DNA from: an uncultured Bacteroidota bacterium
GTDB taxonomy: Bacteria > Bacteroidota > Bacteroidia > Bacteroidales > F082
NCBI GenBank assembly: GCA_937912115.1
Contig: CALDOI010000195.1
Location: 1-62,633 of the forward strand
Direction of reading: 5' to 3'
Length of the DNA stretch: 62,633 nucleotides
The notes under the pieces are model-generated. The model had not been told where the DNA came from, searched no databases, and saw only the letters and a list, made by a program, of their open reading frames with translations. Shown here in pieces: positions 26,199 through 35,212 of this stretch. Position 1 is the stretch's first letter, and every line of letters starts with the position of its first letter. The translations under genes and the position numbers were made by a program.

Positions 26199-29100
26199 AT
26201 GAGAAAGTTGATTAGTACATTCGTAAAATATCCATTTTACGCTAATATTATAATCTTCATAATACTTATTGCCGGTACTTTAAGTGTACTCTCGATGAAG
26301 AAATCCTTTTTCCCCGAAATGGCATCAAAGGATGTTTTTGTTACCGTTTTCTATCCGGGGGCATCACCAAAGGAAATGGAAGAAGGTATTACACTCAGGG
26401 TTGAAGAGGCTATCAGGGGTATTGTGGGAATAAAAGAAGTTACTTCCACATCATCCGAAAATGTATCAAGTGTAAAAATTACAACCACTGGCGAATATGA
26501 TATTGATGAAACCCTGGCAGAAGTAAAGAATGCCGTTGATGGAATTACTTCTTTCCCAGTTGATGCAGAAAGGCCGATTGTTTTTAAACAACGATCGGCA
26601 ACCTTTGCCCTTTTCATGGGTTTATCAGGCGATGCTGATAAAATTACCCTTAAGGGATATGCCGATGAAATAGAGTACGACCTTTATAATTCGGGAATTA
26701 TGTCGCAAATTACCATTGGCGGTTACCCCGATTTGGAAATATCGGTTGAGATTTCGGAAGAAAACCTGTTGCGATATAATTTGACCTTCGATGAAGTATC
26801 AAGGGCCATTGCTCAAAACAACCTTGATATGTCAGGGGGTCAGATACGCTCAGATATTGAGGAGATTATGATCAGATCGAGATATCGTACTGTTGTACCC
26901 GAGGAAATTGAACAGATTATCATCCGTGCAAATCCCGATGGCAGCTTTTTACGGATTGCAGATGTGGGAACCGTGAAAAAACAATTTGCAGATGTAGCCA
27001 GCCAGTCGTTAATGAATGGTAAACCATCAATTTCTTTTAATATTAACAAGCTTCCCGAAGAAGATCTTACGGAAATATCAGCATTTTGCAAAACCCTTGT
27101 TAAAGAGTTCAACGAAACCCACACCGATGCACAATTATATGTAACATACGATTTCCTTCAAATGCTTAAGGGTAGGCTTAATCTACTTTATCGTAATGGA
27201 GGTATCGGACTTCTCCTTATACTGATAACCTTGGGTTTATTCTTAAGTCTCCGACTATCTTTTTGGGTTGCTTTTGGAATTCCGGCATCGTTTTTATCAA
27301 TGTTTATACTTGCGGCAGCCTATGGTATAACAATAAATATGATTTCCCTTTTCGGGATGATATTGGTAATAGGTATACTGGTGGATGATGGAATTGTAAT
27401 CGCCGAAAATGTTTACACAAAGTTTGAAAAAGGGATGTCTCCCAAAAAGGCAGCTGTTGAAGGGACAATGGAGGTGCTTCCTGCTGTAATGACCTCTGTT
27501 ACAACAACAATCATTGCTTTTTCACCATTATTCTTTATCGAAGGACGAATGGAATTTATGTTCGAAATGGCATTTGTTGTGGTATTTAGCCTTGCGTTCT
27601 CTTTACTGGAAGCATTTTTTGTATTGCCAGCCCATCTTGGCAGCTCATTTATTCTGCGCAAAAGTCAAAAACAAAATACAGGCAAAAAGATACGCGATTT
27701 ATTGGAGAAGCTATTAACTTTCATGCGTGAGAAATTATACGGAAGTACCCTAAATTTTGTAATAAGGTGGAAGTATATCTTTATATTCACTCCATTGATA
27801 ATGATAATATTAACCGTTGGCCTATTTGGCGGAGGGTTGATTAAAGCTACATTTTTCCCTTCAATTCCTTTCGATCAGTTCACTGCTGAAATAGCATTTA
27901 AACCCGGATCGGGAGAAGCTCAAACCCTTGAATACGTTAAAAAAATTGATGATGCAATTTGGGAAGTTAACAGAGAGCTAATGGATGAGCTTAATGATAC
28001 TGCTAATTTTGTAAATTTCACCTTTGTTTCAACAGGTTCTGCATTTAACGGTCAGGAAGTTGGTTCACATGCCGGTAATGTGTTTGTACTGCTTCGCGAT
28101 CTTGAAGACTCAGGTACATCAAGTTTTGAGATAGTTACCAGAGTTCAAAATAAACTGGGGCCAATCCCGGAAGCCGAGAAAGTTAAGATTGCAGGTAGAA
28201 ACACATTTGGTACTCCTGTTTCAATTAGCCTTTTGGGTAAGGATATGGACGAGCTAAATGCGGCAAAAGATTATCTGTTAAGGGGCATGAAACAAATTAA
28301 GGCTCTCAATAATGTTACTGATGTTAATCCTGCGGGTAAACGTGAAATTCAATTAACACTTAAACCCAAGGCTTACTTTTTAGGATTTAGTCAGGCTAGT
28401 CTTACAAATCAGGTCCGTCAGGGTTTCTTTGGTGGACAAGCTCAGCGGTTACAGCAGGGAAAAGATGAGTTGCGGGTCTGGGTCAGGTACCCAAAAACTG
28501 ACAGAATAAACATTGGTCAGCTTGAAAACATGAAGATTAAAACAATGGCTGGTGAATACCCTCTTAGCGAATTAGCCGAATATACTATCGATCGTGGGCC
28601 AGTTAGCATTAAACATTTTAACAGTGCCAGGGAAGTAAGGGTAGATGCTGATTTGTTAAATCCATATGACGCTGTTCCTCCAATCATTGAAAAAATAAGA
28701 ACAGATATACTGCCGGTAATAGAAGAAACTTATCCGGGAGTAACAGTTGAGTATCAGGGTCAACAAAGAGACTCTAACGAGACCATGGAACAAATTATGA
28801 AGTATTTCAGTATTGCATTTGCTTTGATGTTTTTGGTTATTGTAATTCACTTTAAATCTTTTACACAAGGAGTTATTATTGTAGCAATGATTCCACTGGC
28901 ATGGCTTGGTGCCACCTGGGGGCATGGAATAGAGGGTATCCCTGTTTCAATGTTAAGCACTTGGGGCATGATAGCGCTTTCGGGTGTGATTATTAACGAT
29001 GCTGTCGTCTTCCTTTCCAAATACAACTCACTATTAGTTGAAGGTGTTAAGGTGCAAGATGCTGTTGTACAGGCAGGTAAAGCTCGTTTCAGGGCGATTG

Positions 29101-29432
29101 TTCTTACCACAATAACCACAACTGTTGGACTTTACCCAATTATACTGGAAAAAAGTTTTCAGGCTCAATTTTTAATCCCGTTGGCTGTTTCATTGGCATA
29201 TGGTGTGTTAATTGGAACAGGGTTTATTCTAATATTTTTCCCTGTTTTAATACTAATTCTTAACGATTTTAAAAGAGCCTGGAAATGGACTTTTAGGAAT
29301 ATTAATTTATGGATTAAACTTGGTGATAGAAATTCAACTTTAACCGAGGAACAAATAGCTGCAATTAGAAAGTATCCTGAACCGGAAGAAGTGGAAAAAG
29401 CAATTATTTTTCACCATAGAACGCTTGATTAG
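26199..29432 (+). CDS. RND family efflux pump, inner-membrane permease
   Basis: 1077 residues with the AcrB-type plan: one N-terminal helix, a large periplasmic loop, helices 2-6, an internal repeat (helix 7, second loop, helices 8-12). Helix 4 shows GILVDDGIVIAENVY with the paired proton-relay aspartates. Helix 10-11 carries LSGVIINDAVVFLSKYN. It is a proton-driven exporter acting with the flanking adaptor and TolC. The substrate cannot be told from sequence. A C-terminal tail of about 60 cytoplasmic residues is longer than in AcrB. Confidence 0.9.
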   Translation: MRKLISTFVKYPFYANIIIFIILIAGTLSVLSMKKSFFPEMASKDVFVTVFYPGASPKEMEEGITLRVEEAIRGIVGIKEVTSTSSENVSSVKITTTGEYDIDETLAEVKNAVDGITSFPVDAERPIVFKQRSATFALFMGLSGDADKITLKGYADEIEYDLYNSGIMSQITIGGYPDLEISVEISEENLLRYNLTFDEVSRAIAQNNLDMSGGQIRSDIEEIMIRSRYRTVVPEEIEQIIIRANPDGSFLRIADVGTVKKQFADVASQSLMNGKPSISFNINKLPEEDLTEISAFCKTLVKEFNETHTDAQLYVTYDFLQMLKGRLNLLYRNGGIGLLLILITLGLFLSLRLSFWVAFGIPASFLSMFILAAAYGITINMISLFGMILVIGILVDDGIVIAENVYTKFEKGMSPKKAAVEGTMEVLPAVMTSVTTTIIAFSPLFFIEGRMEFMFEMAFVVVFSLAFSLLEAFFVLPAHLGSSFILRKSQKQNTGKKIRDLLEKLLTFMREKLYGSTLNFVIRWKYIFIFTPLIMIILTVGLFGGGLIKATFFPSIPFDQFTAEIAFKPGSGEAQTLEYVKKIDDAIWEVNRELMDELNDTANFVNFTFVSTGSAFNGQEVGSHAGNVFVLLRDLEDSGTSSFEIVTRVQNKLGPIPEAEKVKIAGRNTFGTPVSISLLGKDMDELNAAKDYLLRGMKQIKALNNVTDVNPAGKREIQLTLKPKAYFLGFSQASLTNQVRQGFFGGQAQRLQQGKDELRVWVRYPKTDRINIGQLENMKIKTMAGEYPLSELAEYTIDRGPVSIKHFNSAREVRVDADLLNPYDAVPPIIEKIRTDILPVIEETYPGVTVEYQGQQRDSNETMEQIMKYFSIAFALMFLVIVIHFKSFTQGVIIVAMIPLAWLGATWGHGIEGIPVSMLSTWGMIALSGVIINDAVVFLSKYNSLLVEGVKVQDAVVQAGKARFRAIVLTTITTTVGLYPIILEKSFQAQFLIPLAVSLAYGVLIGTGFILIFFPVLILILNDFKRAWKWTFRNINLWIKLGDRNSTLTEEQIAAIRKYPEPEEVEKAIIFHHRTLD

Positions 29433-29447
29433 AGATTTGAAAAAGAA

Positions 29448-30782
29448 ATGATAATGAAAAATTCAAATAGTTATATAATGATTGTTTTGATTTTCCTTTC
29501 CGGGATTCTTACAGTCAACAACGCCAAAGCTCAACAGGAACTTTCCTTGGAAACAGCCATTCTTAAAGGGCTGGAAAACAATTTTCAGGTAAGGATTTTC
29601 GGGGAGTATTATAAATCAGCACAGCTAAACAATAGCTGGGGAACGGTTGGCCGTTATCCTTCAATAACTCTTGGGGTTAACAGCATCAACAGGTTCGATA
29701 ATACCCCATCAACACAAAATCCCGACAACCGAAGTGAGTTATACACCAACCGGTTATCACCTTACGTAAATGTAAATTGGATTCTGTTTAATGGATTTTC
29801 GGTAAAGATGGGTAAAGAAAAACTTGACCTGTTGGAAAATTACTCGGCAGGGAATTCAGCCCTGGTAGTTGAGAATACGGTTCAATCAATTATCCTTGGT
29901 TATTATCTGGCACTACTTGAACAGGAAAGGTTAAAGGTATTAAAAGAAGTAAAAGACCTCTCAGGCGACCGTTATGAATATGAGATGATACGCAAAGACA
30001 TTGGTAGTGCGGTTACCTTTGAAGTGTTGCAGGCAAAGAATTCGTTTTTAAGCGATTCGACAAATTACCTGCTTCAAAAGCTAAATGTCAGGAATGCGTT
30101 TCTTAGGTTAAATTTATTGTTGGGGGAGCCACCGGAAGTTAGTTTTGTGCTTGTTGACAGTTTTCAAACAGAGACGTATACGTATGATTTGAAAGATTTG
30201 GAACAAAAGATGATGTCGAGCAATAAAACTTTGCAAAATCAATACGTTAATCAAGAGATTCTTAAAAAGGGCACAGGCATTGCGAAGAGTGCCAGCTACC
30301 CATCTTTGATGCTAAATGCAGGAACAGATTATAATAAAGGGTATTACGATCTACCCAAGGATAATAATTACGACAGTCATTCATTTGACTATTACGCAAA
30401 TTTCACACTTAGTTTTAACCTTTTTAATGGAGGGAACACGCGCAGTGCCATCCAGCAGGCAGGTATTAGTGAGCATATAGGTTTGTTGGAAACTCTTGAG
30501 ATTAAACAAACTTTGGCCAACTTGTTGGTTAATCAATATGAACTTTACGATATTCGAAAGCAATTACTAAATGTTGCCAATTCAAATATGGAGAGTGCCG
30601 AGTTAAATATGCAGATTGCAACCGATAAATACCGCAATGGTACAATCAACTCATTTAACTTCCGTGATGTGCAGTTGATATACTTAAATGCCGCCCACCG
30701 CAAGCTAAATGCAATTTATGATATTATTGATACGCATACTGAGTTGTTGAGATTAACCGGGGGGATTGTTACGGAGAATTAG
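29448..30782 (+). CDS. TolC family outer-membrane efflux protein
   Basis: 444 residues with a signal peptide (about 1-29, ending NNAKAQ). There are two repeats of coiled-coil and beta-strand hairpin regions, for example LSLETAILKGLENNFQVRI at the N-terminus and LSFNLFNGGNTRSAIQQAG in the second half. It forms the outer-membrane exit duct for the adaptor and pump encoded directly upstream. It ends 78 bases before the convergent histidine kinase gene, with no obvious terminator between. Confidence 0.88.
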   Translation: MIMKNSNSYIMIVLIFLSGILTVNNAKAQQELSLETAILKGLENNFQVRIFGEYYKSAQLNNSWGTVGRYPSITLGVNSINRFDNTPSTQNPDNRSELYTNRLSPYVNVNWILFNGFSVKMGKEKLDLLENYSAGNSALVVENTVQSIILGYYLALLEQERLKVLKEVKDLSGDRYEYEMIRKDIGSAVTFEVLQAKNSFLSDSTNYLLQKLNVRNAFLRLNLLLGEPPEVSFVLVDSFQTETYTYDLKDLEQKMMSSNKTLQNQYVNQEILKKGTGIAKSASYPSLMLNAGTDYNKGYYDLPKDNNYDSHSFDYYANFTLSFNLFNGGNTRSAIQQAGISEHIGLLETLEIKQTLANLLVNQYELYDIRKQLLNVANSNMESAELNMQIATDKYRNGTINSFNFRDVQLIYLNAAHRKLNAIYDIIDTHTELLRLTGGIVTEN

Positions 30783-30860
30783 AGTCTGTAATCGACTTCT
30801 TTTACGATAGTATCTTATTGCCTTTTTCACTTTTCCTGCGGTAATTAAATACATAAACAG

Positions 30861-32900
30861 TTATATTGGTATTTCAAAACGAACTTTTGTGCCGGCAGGA
30901 TTGCTTTTTTCATCCTCTAAATCTTCGATGAACAGCGTAATTTTTGATTTGAGTTTTTTGTTTAATACTTTTATCCTTTCTGAAGTTATTGATGTTGCCA
31001 GCGATTTATGATCTTTGTCATTATCCTGCATGATCTCCATTGCCTTTTTTCGGCCAATGCCATTATCTATTACTTCGTAAATTATGCTGTTATCTTCGAA
31101 ATTAAAATTGATAGTGATATCACCCATGGTTTGTTTATTTCTAAAACCATGCTCAATAGCATTTTCAATGAAAGGTTGCCCCAGCATAGGTGGTATTTGG
31201 ACACTAATGGTGTCAATTTTTTCATCAATAAAAATTGTGTAATCAAATTTTTCGGGGAAACGAATTTTCTGTAATGAAAGGTAATTTTCGATTGTAATGA
31301 TTTCTTCTTCTAAGGGGATAGTTTCTTCTATTGAACTATCAAGTATATTTCGCACTAATTTGGAAAACATCGCCAGGTATTTACTGGCTTTAGCCGGTTC
31401 TTCATTAATAATTGAGTTTTGGATACTGGCTAGTGAATTAAAAATAAAGTGTGGATTCATTTGAGAGCGAAGTAGCTTTTGCTGGAGGTTTGCCTTATCA
31501 TGTACTATCTCTAGACGGTTATGTCTAAGATAGAGAATTATAGCTATCATAAGAATGATTACAAATCCTGCAACACCAAAATTAATAAGCATTGTTTGTT
31601 GGTTATTACTTTGTTGAAGTTCTTTTTCTTTTTTAAGAAATTCGATCTGCTGTTTTTTTAGTTCATTCTCAGAATTTGCAAGTAAATAATATATTTGATT
31701 GCGAGTTTGCATTTGGTACAAGCTATCCAGAGCCTTGTGTCGATATTCGGAATATAATATAGCTTTATCATGTTGCCCCATGTATTGATATAACTCCATA
31801 TAACCTGTATAAATATAATATTTTGACCACCATGAATAATTTATATCATTGTATATTCTGTCAAATTGAAAATAAATTGTTGTGTCTATTTCATGTGAAT
31901 TGAGAGCTGTAATTTTTTTTAATCCAATATCCAAATAAAATTTCGACAGGTCATATTTCCCAATATCAGCATATAATTCTCCTAACCACCCTAATGTTGC
32001 GGCTCTGTTTTTGTATTTTTCACCATCTAATTTAACGCTTAAAGCTTTAAGGTAAAATTCTTCTGCTTTTTGATAATCAGGAGGGTAAATGTAATGGTGG
32101 TAGCATTCGCCAATATTTGATAAACTAATTTCTTTGTACAAATCAAAGTCACATAAATTAGCATAGTAATAACACGAATCTAAATATGGTATTGCATCCC
32201 ATCCCCCGCTACGTTCATGTTCAGGCATCAAATCATCCCTCCATTCATAAGTTATACCAATATAATCGTATATGATAGTTAAGTGTTTTATCTCGTCTAG
32301 CTTTTTACAAGCTCTTAATGCTTCATGTAGGTTTAAAAAAGCACTATCAAATTGATTTGACCTAATATAAGAATAACCAATTTCATATGTTGCCACTACT
32401 TCTGAAATTTCGTTGTCAACATTCATAAATTCGGTTTTTGCTCGCCTGTAATACTCAATTGCTTTTAAATCGTTTTCTAAATATCTGCACAATGCTCCGA
32501 TTTGCAAGAGCAGATTACCATATTGTTGTGAAGGCTTTAAATTCTCAAATAGCGAAACGGCAAACAGGTAATTAATCGTGGCGTTTTTAATATCTAACTT
32601 AAAATAGTATCCATTTCCTATATTGAAAACAGCCTCTGCTTCACCAAAGGAATAATTTAGTGATTTTGATAATTCCATTGCTTTGTTGGCATAATAAAAG
32701 CAACTATCTGGATATCTCTGTGATATAGAAGTAGCTACTAAGTTTAGATGATCGACTTTTTTTATACCATCAAAAAGTTCAGTTATTCCAATTAAACTGT
32801 CAATTTCAGATTTAAAGACAAATGTTCGTATTTGCCCGTATGAGAATGGATTAGATAGTAAAATAACAAAGAATAATATAGTACCAATGTTTTTAATCAT
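30861..32900 (-). CDS. LytS-type sensor histidine kinase with N-terminal TPR sensor
   Basis: 679 residues: signal peptide, a periplasmic region of about 400 residues with TPR-like repeats (EAVFNIGNGYYFKLDIKNATINYL, ATLGWLGELYADIGKYDLSKFYL), one membrane helix (about 440-462), and a His_kinase (LytS/YehU) domain. The phospho-acceptor is H484 in QMNPHFIFNSLASIQ. The ATPase domain shows PFIENAIEHGF and IYEVIDNGIGRKKA. It is encoded 14 bases after its cognate LytTR regulator, which it is expected to phosphorylate. The signal is unknown. Confidence 0.88.
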   Translation of the reverse strand: MIKNIGTILFFVILLSNPFSYGQIRTFVFKSEIDSLIGITELFDGIKKVDHLNLVATSISQRYPDSCFYYANKAMELSKSLNYSFGEAEAVFNIGNGYYFKLDIKNATINYLFAVSLFENLKPSQQYGNLLLQIGALCRYLENDLKAIEYYRRAKTEFMNVDNEISEVVATYEIGYSYIRSNQFDSAFLNLHEALRACKKLDEIKHLTIIYDYIGITYEWRDDLMPEHERSGGWDAIPYLDSCYYYANLCDFDLYKEISLSNIGECYHHYIYPPDYQKAEEFYLKALSVKLDGEKYKNRAATLGWLGELYADIGKYDLSKFYLDIGLKKITALNSHEIDTTIYFQFDRIYNDINYSWWSKYYIYTGYMELYQYMGQHDKAILYSEYRHKALDSLYQMQTRNQIYYLLANSENELKKQQIEFLKKEKELQQSNNQQTMLINFGVAGFVIILMIAIILYLRHNRLEIVHDKANLQQKLLRSQMNPHFIFNSLASIQNSIINEEPAKASKYLAMFSKLVRNILDSSIEETIPLEEEIITIENYLSLQKIRFPEKFDYTIFIDEKIDTISVQIPPMLGQPFIENAIEHGFRNKQTMGDITINFNFEDNSIIYEVIDNGIGRKKAMEIMQDNDKDHKSLATSITSERIKVLNKKLKSKITLFIEDLEDEKSNPAGTKVRFEIPI

Positions 32901-32914
32901 AATTCGTTAAAAAA

Positions 32915-33703
32915 TCATATTCCTGCTAATCTTTCAAACATTTCAAGCAATTGTTCACGTTTACGTGAAGCAACAGGTATTTTGCAATCGTTTTCCAGTA
33001 TCACATATCCACCATCGGCTTTTTCAAACCTGTTTATATGTCGCATATTTATCAGATACGATTTGTGCACCCTGTAATAACCTACATCACTGAGCATTTC
33101 ATCATATTCTTTTAGTGTGTTTGAAACCATTATCTTTTTGTTATTCAAAAGGTGGATATTTGTATAACCACCTTCCGATTCACAATAATTAATATCCCGG
33201 ATTTTCACAAGATGAATATTGTTGTGGGTTTTAAGGATGATTTTTCTGTTGACATTATCTTCTGGTTTTAGGTTGTCCTTTAAAGTGTTAAGCTGTGTAT
33301 TAAAATCTTTTTGAACCAGACTTTCTGCTTTGCAAACAGCTCCCTTTAATTCATCAGGATCAATAGGTTTAAGGAGATAATCAATGGCGCTAAATTTAAA
33401 AGCTTTAATTGCAAACTTATCGTATGCCGTAATAAAGATTACTTTAAAATCAACAGGCTCTAATAGTTTTAGCAAGTCAAATCCGGTTCCGTCTCCCATT
33501 TTAATATCTAACAGAACAAGGTCGGGATGGAATTTATGAATTGCTTCCACCCCGCTTTTGACACTATCAGCCGTTGCCACCGATTTTATATTAGGACAAG
33601 TCTGTTTTACCAGCTTTTCCAATGTTTGGCGTATGTGGGCTTCGTCATCTATTATGATGGTGCGGAGCATGTTAAGGTCAGAATTTTTTCTAAAGATAGA
33701 CAT
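32915..33703 (-). CDS. LytTR family response regulator
   Basis: 262 residues, or 251 if the internal ATG at 33670 (MLRTIIIDDEAH) is the start; both are plausible and neither has a clear ribosome site. The receiver domain has acidic pocket DDE and phospho-acceptor D66 (VLLDIKMGDG; D55 in the short form). A C-terminal LytTR DNA-binding domain follows (about 160-258, INYCESEGGYTNIHL ... FYRVHKSYLINMRHI-like, IPVASRKREQLLEM). It forms an operon with the LytS-type kinase downstream. Neighbouring T9SS-exported surface proteins are possible targets. Confidence 0.88.
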   Translation of the reverse strand: MSIFRKNSDLNMLRTIIIDDEAHIRQTLEKLVKQTCPNIKSVATADSVKSGVEAIHKFHPDLVLLDIKMGDGTGFDLLKLLEPVDFKVIFITAYDKFAIKAFKFSAIDYLLKPIDPDELKGAVCKAESLVQKDFNTQLNTLKDNLKPEDNVNRKIILKTHNNIHLVKIRDINYCESEGGYTNIHLLNNKKIMVSNTLKEYDEMLSDVGYYRVHKSYLINMRHINRFEKADGGYVILENDCKIPVASRKREQLLEMFERLAGI

Positions 33704-33808
33704 AATTATTTAAATTCAAAAATTCGCTGTTATGATTTTATGCAGTGGGGATATTATTTGATGCTAAATAATTTAGTAAAATCAAAGGTTGCCATTTGTG
33801 GAGCACAG

Positions 33809-35089
33809 CTATTTATTTATCATCAATTTCTTTCTGATTTTCGTATCATGGGTGACGATTTCCACAAAACAAAGCCCTGTATTAAATGATGAAACATCAA
33901 TCTCATTGGTTAATGGTTTCAACTTGAGCACCAATTGTCCAACTGTGTTGTAAATAGTTACGCCAATTATGTGTGTTTCACCCTTACTTAAAATGGAAAT
34001 TTTATTAGTTGCAGGATTTGGATAGATTATAAACTTATCGTTAAGTATAACTTCCTTTGTGCTAACCGCTTCGCAAGCTTGTTCCACTTCTTGCTTGCTA
34101 TTGCAGCCGGGGGCGTTGTCATGGATTACAACGGTTCCGTTTGGAGTAGAAAGGTAATCACAGATACTTTTAACCTCACAAGTTGTTAAATGATCATTGT
34201 TTATTATATATAGGCTATCTATGGTAGATGGGTCAATATTATCCAGTCCTGCTAAACTAGTTAGTCCATTATTTCCATCAAGTGTAAGCCGTCCTCCAAT
34301 AGAGGTAATGTTTTCTATGGCTAATAAACTATTCAATAAGTCACAAGAAAGAATTGTAATGCTACCACCTATTGAGCTTAATGTTTCCAACCCGGATAAA
34401 CTGGTTAAAAATATATTACCACCTAAATCCAATCCTCCTAAAGAGGTGAGTGAGCTGAGACCTGTTAGATCAACTAGGTTTGATCCCCATATATTAATAC
34501 TACCCCCAACTGAGGTTAAAGCCTCCAGCCCTGTAAAGTTTGATAGGGAATATTGATGAAGAAGTGTAATGTCTCCTCCAATGGAAGTTAATGAGTTGAG
34601 TCCGGTTAAACTAGTTATACATGAACCGCCAAGGTGGAATTCAGCGCCAATAGTGGTTAGTGCATTAAGGCCTTCTAAATTTGTAATTGGGATATTCGAG
34701 CAATTAAAATCAAAATCTCCCCCTATGGATGTTAAGGCGTTAAGTCCTGTCAAATTTGTAAGCGTTATATTTGCGCTAACAAATTGAAAATCTCCTCCAA
34801 TAGAAGTTAAGGAATCGAGTCCTGTTAAATTTGAAAGTGTACCACTAAAACAACTAAAATCAAAATCTCCCCCGATAGATGTTAAAACACTTAATCCATG
34901 TAAATTGATAAGGTCATCTCCAATAATGGTGACACTACCTTCAATTTCAGTACAGTTTGGATAATTGATCTGGAAATTATTAATTTGTTCCTGGTTGTAA
35001 AAAGTTATTCCTTCCGGCAGGCAGCCCTGCGAAAAGGCAATACCGTAGCTGAAAGCTATTGCTGCCATAATAAGTGTAAATTTTTTCAT
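33809..35089 (-). CDS. T9SS-exported L-domain/LRR-like repeat protein
   Basis: 426 residues. After the signal peptide (MKKFTLIMAAIAFSYGIAFSQG) come nine or ten repeats of about 24 residues built on the pattern LTGLxxLTSIGGDFxF, which resembles the receptor L-domain/leucine-rich solenoid. The last about 75 residues form a T9SS type A sorting domain (FIIYPNPATNKISIL ... GLCFVEIVTHDTKIRKKLMINK). It is expected on the cell surface or secreted, probably for adhesion or binding. The period is also visible in the DNA, making recombinational change in repeat number possible. Confidence 0.8.
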   Translation of the reverse strand: MKKFTLIMAAIAFSYGIAFSQGCLPEGITFYNQEQINNFQINYPNCTEIEGSVTIIGDDLINLHGLSVLTSIGGDFDFSCFSGTLSNLTGLDSLTSIGGDFQFVSANITLTNLTGLNALTSIGGDFDFNCSNIPITNLEGLNALTTIGAEFHLGGSCITSLTGLNSLTSIGGDITLLHQYSLSNFTGLEALTSVGGSINIWGSNLVDLTGLSSLTSLGGLDLGGNIFLTSLSGLETLSSIGGSITILSCDLLNSLLAIENITSIGGRLTLDGNNGLTSLAGLDNIDPSTIDSLYIINNDHLTTCEVKSICDYLSTPNGTVVIHDNAPGCNSKQEVEQACEAVSTKEVILNDKFIIYPNPATNKISILSKGETHIIGVTIYNTVGQLVLKLKPLTNEIDVSSFNTGLCFVEIVTHDTKIRKKLMINK

Positions 35090-35212
35090 GACGTTTAATT
35101 TGGTTAGTATTTCTGTTTCTTAGCTTGCATATAGCGGATAAATAACTGCTTTTAATTTCATGGCTTTTTATATTAGATAATTAGTTGTTAGATAATAATT
35201 ATTGGAGTTGTT

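Noticed and set aside
34197-34787. Plus-strand open frames with repeated MEVNELSPVKL-like units
   Set aside because: These are the complement of the L-domain-like repeats of the minus-strand gene; their regularity is inherited from it.
33809-35089. Regularly spaced DNA repeats that might suggest a CRISPR array
   Set aside because: The spacing is in multiples of three, units are diverged coding repeats, and no unique spacers or cas genes are present.
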